Positions 5,932-7,676 of a stretch of 7,676 nucleotides of DNA are shown one piece after another. Under the pieces are notes generated by a model, which saw only the letters and a program-made list of their open reading frames with translations, was not told where the DNA came from and made no database searches. The position numbers were made by a program, and so were the translations under genes. This stretch comes from Pseudanabaena sp. CAN_BIN31. GTDB taxonomy: Bacteria > Cyanobacteriota > Cyanobacteriia > Pseudanabaenales > Pseudanabaenaceae. Positions within the stretch are counted from its first letter, which is position 1; the number at the start of each line of letters is the position of its first letter. Location of the stretch: the NCBI GenBank assembly GCA_026785865.1, contig JAJAZG010000563.1, forward strand, positions 1-7,676. Reading direction: 5' to 3'.

Positions 5932-7179
5932 ATGACCACAACGCCGCTCGCTCCAAAAGTAACTGCTCCAAACCCAACTGCCCAATCCACAATCACCAAT
6001 CGTCCCGACGCACTAGGACGGTTTGGCATTTTTGGCGGCAAATATGTCCCCGAAACCCTCATGAGCGCTCTCGCTGAGCTAGAGACATCTTTTTATCATT
6101 ACAAAAACGATCCAGATTTCAACAATGAACTAGATGGCTATTTACGCGATTATGTCGGTAGACCTAGCCCACTATACTTTGCGGAAAGATTGACGCAGCA
6201 TTATGGGACTGCTCAGATTTATCTCAAGCGCGAAGACCTGAATCATACAGGCGCTCATAAAATCAATAATGCCTTGGCACAAGTCCTCCTCGCGATTCGT
6301 ATGGGTAAAAAGCGCGTCATTGCCGAAACAGGTGCGGGACAACATGGTGTTGCCGTGGCGACGGTTTGCGCTCGTTTTGGCTTGGAATGTGTAATTTACA
6401 TGGGCGTGCAGGACATGGAGCGCCAGTCTCTAAATGTGTTTCGCATGAAGCTCATGGGTGCAGAGTTGCGCCCCGTTGTGGCGGGTACTGGCACGCTCAA
6501 GGATGCCACATCTGAGGCAATTCGTGACTGGGTGACAAATGTAGTTGACACCCATTACATTCTCGGTTCCGTAGCTGGCCCCCATCCTTACCCGATGATT
6601 GTGCGCGATTTCCATGCCGTAATTGGTAAAGAAAGCCGTCGCCAGAGTCAAGAAAAATGGGGCGGTTTACCAGATATTTTGCTGGCTTGTGTCGGTGGTG
6701 GCTCGAATGCGATGGGCTTATTTCATGAGTTTGTCGATGAACCGACCGTGCGCTTGATTGGGGTAGAAGCCGCAGGTAAAGGCACAAATACAGAATTTCA
6801 TGCAGCAACTTTGACCCTTGGGCGTGTCGGCGTATTGCATGGCGCGATGAGCTATCTTTTGCAAGATGAGCAAGGACAAATCCAAGAAGCACATTCCATT
6901 AGTGCAGGTTTGGATTATCCTGGTGTCGGCCCTGAGCATAGCTATCTCAAGGATCTGGGGCGTGCTGAATATTACAGCGTTACCGATCAGGAAGCTCTCG
7001 AGGCTTTTCAACGACTTTCACGTTTGGAAGGAATTATTCCCGCATTGGAAACATCCCATGCGATCGCCTATCTCGAAACTCTATGCCCACAATTAACCGC
7101 CGATCAGCGCATTATCATTAACTGCTCTGGACGTGGCGACAAGGATGTAAATACCGTGATTCAACTCTTGGATCTCTAA
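5932..7179 (+). CDS. trpB: Tryptophan synthase beta chain (TrpB)
   Basis: A PLP enzyme that joins indole to L-serine to make L-tryptophan, the last step of the pathway; it works as an alpha2-beta2 complex with TrpA, with indole channelled between subunits in the cytoplasm. The 415 aa are complete for the TrpB1 type. Landmarks are GRFGIFGGKYVPETLM (29-44), LKREDLNHTGAHKINN (98-113) with Schiff-base Lys110, AETGAGQHG (131-139) with catalytic Glu132, the phosphate loop CVGGGSNA (253-260), GLDYPGVGPEHSYL (326-339) with Asp328, and CSGRGDKD (398-405) with Ser399 for the PLP ring nitrogen. Residues 2-26 are a low-complexity Thr/Pro-rich leader. The ATG at 5932 has no Shine-Dalgarno, and no other start fits before the conserved block. 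No trpA or other trp gene is adjacent, which is usual in cyanobacteria. No Trp codon run occurs in the leader, so classic attenuation is unlikely. No clear terminator follows, so read-through into remA is possible. Confidence 0.97.
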   Translation: MTTTPLAPKVTAPNPTAQSTITNRPDALGRFGIFGGKYVPETLMSALAELETSFYHYKNDPDFNNELDGYLRDYVGRPSPLYFAERLTQHYGTAQIYLKREDLNHTGAHKINNALAQVLLAIRMGKKRVIAETGAGQHGVAVATVCARFGLECVIYMGVQDMERQSLNVFRMKLMGAELRPVVAGTGTLKDATSEAIRDWVTNVVDTHYILGSVAGPHPYPMIVRDFHAVIGKESRRQSQEKWGGLPDILLACVGGGSNAMGLFHEFVDEPTVRLIGVEAAGKGTNTEFHAATLTLGRVGVLHGAMSYLLQDEQGQIQEAHSISAGLDYPGVGPEHSYLKDLGRAEYYSVTDQEALEAFQRLSRLEGIIPALETSHAIAYLETLCPQLTADQRIIINCSGRGDKDVNTVIQLLDL

Positions 7180-7211
7180 ACAATCTCTAAACATGACAAA
7201 ATATGTCGTAG

Positions 7212-7242
7212 TTGCTTGTTTTTTATTGAATAATGCGATAAT
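7212..7242 (+). promoter_or_regulatory. Candidate promoter for remA
   Basis: An extended -10 (TG, one base, then GATAAT at 7237-7242) with a possible TTGCTT -35 at 7212-7217. The spacer is 19 bp, longer than ideal; TTGTTT at 7216-7221 would give 15. The predicted leader is about 45-50 nt. It suggests remA can be transcribed independently of trpB. Confidence 0.4.
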
Positions 7243-7296
7243 ACCTGTAAAAATGAAGCTAGAACACTTCTAAATCGATTTTAGGTAGATAACATT

Positions 7297-7557
7297 ATGG
7301 ATATTAAGCTCATCAACATCGGCTTTGGTAATATTGTTTCTGCAAACCGAGTTGTGGCGATCGTTAGTCCTGAATCTGCGCCTATCAAGCGTATCATCAG
7401 TGACGCTCGCGAACACGGCAAGCTGGTAGACGCTACCTACGGTAGACGCACAAGGGCGGTAATTGTCACCGATTCTAGCCATGTGGTTCTATCTGCTATT
7501 CAGCCTGAAACTGTTGCCAATCGTTTTGTGATTAGCAAAGAAGGCGTTACAGATTAA
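7297..7557 (+). CDS. remA: RemA/DUF370 family DNA-binding regulator
   Basis: An 86-aa protein matching the RemA (YlzA, DUF370) family across nearly its whole length: the opening IKLINIGFGNIVSANRV, then SPESAPIKRIISDAR (24-38), LVDATYGRRTRAVI (43-56), DSSHVVLS (59-66) and IQPETVANR (68-76). In Bacillus subtilis RemA activates biofilm matrix genes and binds DNA as ring-shaped oligomers. Arg18 and Pro29, which I recall as sites of B. subtilis loss-of-function alleles, are both present, as is the basic GRRTR (49-53) linked to DNA binding. Its targets in cyanobacteria cannot be read from the sequence. The ATG at 7297 is preceded by a weak AGGT at 7283-7286. It sits 117 nt after trpB with its own candidate promoter and is followed by hairpin repeat C. 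Family confidence is high; the function in this host is inferred. Confidence 0.9.
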   Translation: MDIKLINIGFGNIVSANRVVAIVSPESAPIKRIISDAREHGKLVDATYGRRTRAVIVTDSSHVVLSAIQPETVANRFVISKEGVTD

Positions 7558-7594
7558 ATCAATTTAATAATCCTTGCTAAGTAAAAGAAACCTT

Positions 7595-7649
7595 AAAACC
7601 CAAAAAGCTGTGCCGCACGCTGCGCGTGCGACACAGCTTTTTAGGTTTT
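7595..7649 (+). repeat. Hairpin repeat C, downstream of remA
   Basis: A 55-bp palindrome. The 18-nt arms (7595-7612 and 7632-7649, AAAACCCAAAAAGCTGTG) pair except for C7601/A7643. One C/A mismatch (7613/7631) then precedes the 17-nt core at 7614-7630: CGCACGC, TGC loop, GCGTGCG. The core is the exact reverse complement of the plus-strand core of repeat B, so C is inverted relative to A and B, but it has the same orientation relative to the gene it follows. It lies 37 nt after the remA stop and is followed by GGTTTTT, compatible with a terminator. Confidence 0.9.
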
Positions 7650-7659
7650 GGTTTTTATT

Positions 7660-7676
7660 ATGCCTACTCCCTTCCC
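7660..7676 (+). CDS. Possible start of a downstream gene (partial)
   Basis: An ATG 10 nt after repeat C opens a frame reading MPTPF to the window edge. There is no Shine-Dalgarno. In Bacillus the gene after remA is gmk (guanylate kinase), and the same order here would be plausible, but five codons cannot show it. It is offered only as the likely place for the next gene. Confidence 0.25.

Noticed and set aside
7191..7207. Terminator after trpB (GACA...TGTC)
   Set aside because: The stem is only 4 bp and AT-rich, and the T run lies too far downstream for an intrinsic terminator.

Overview
The window looks like core chromosome of a cyanobacterium. Three things point there. The octamer GCGATCGC (HIP1) occurs 17 times by hand count, against roughly 0.1 expected by chance. 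The ClpB N-terminus is of the cyanobacterial ClpB1 type. The small RemA/DUF370 protein is of the cyanobacterial kind. A Pseudanabaena-like organism is my guess from overall feel; nothing here proves a genus. I see no phage, IS, CRISPR or defence genes.

Layout. Positions 1-98: perhaps the last codons of an upstream gene, then hairpin repeat A. 99-986 (minus): a ferritin-like di-iron protein of unknown substrate. It is divergent from bioF (1075-2235, plus), the PLP enzyme that opens biotin ring assembly. bioF converges on a Uma2-family gene (2261-2941, minus), and one 15-bp hairpin overlapping both stop codons serves both. Hairpin repeat B (3026-3076) separates that gene from clpB (3085-5703, minus), a full-length ClpB disaggregase. 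clpB is divergent from trpB (5932-7179, plus) across a 228-bp spacer containing nested inverted repeats. remA (7297-7557, plus) follows trpB, then hairpin repeat C (7595-7649) and a possible first few codons of another gene.

The protein genes are unrelated housekeeping functions (biotin, tryptophan, protein disaggregation, a small DNA-binding regulator) and do not form one pathway or operon. The possible exception is the divergent pair of di-iron protein and bioF, whose link is untested.

The most noteworthy structure is non-coding. Three copies of a 51-55 bp perfect or near-perfect hairpin share an almost invariant 17-nt core (7-bp stem, TGC loop). Their outer stems differ in sequence but remain complementary. 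Each lies just 3' of a stop codon, and each is oriented so that the loop reads TGC on the sense strand of the gene it follows. They look like a dispersed palindromic repeat family recruited as 3' ends or terminators. Other points of interest are a plausible internal GTG start in clpB matching the known E. coli short form, and a strong Shine-Dalgarno-like run upstream of the Uma2 gene with no usual start codon at the right distance.
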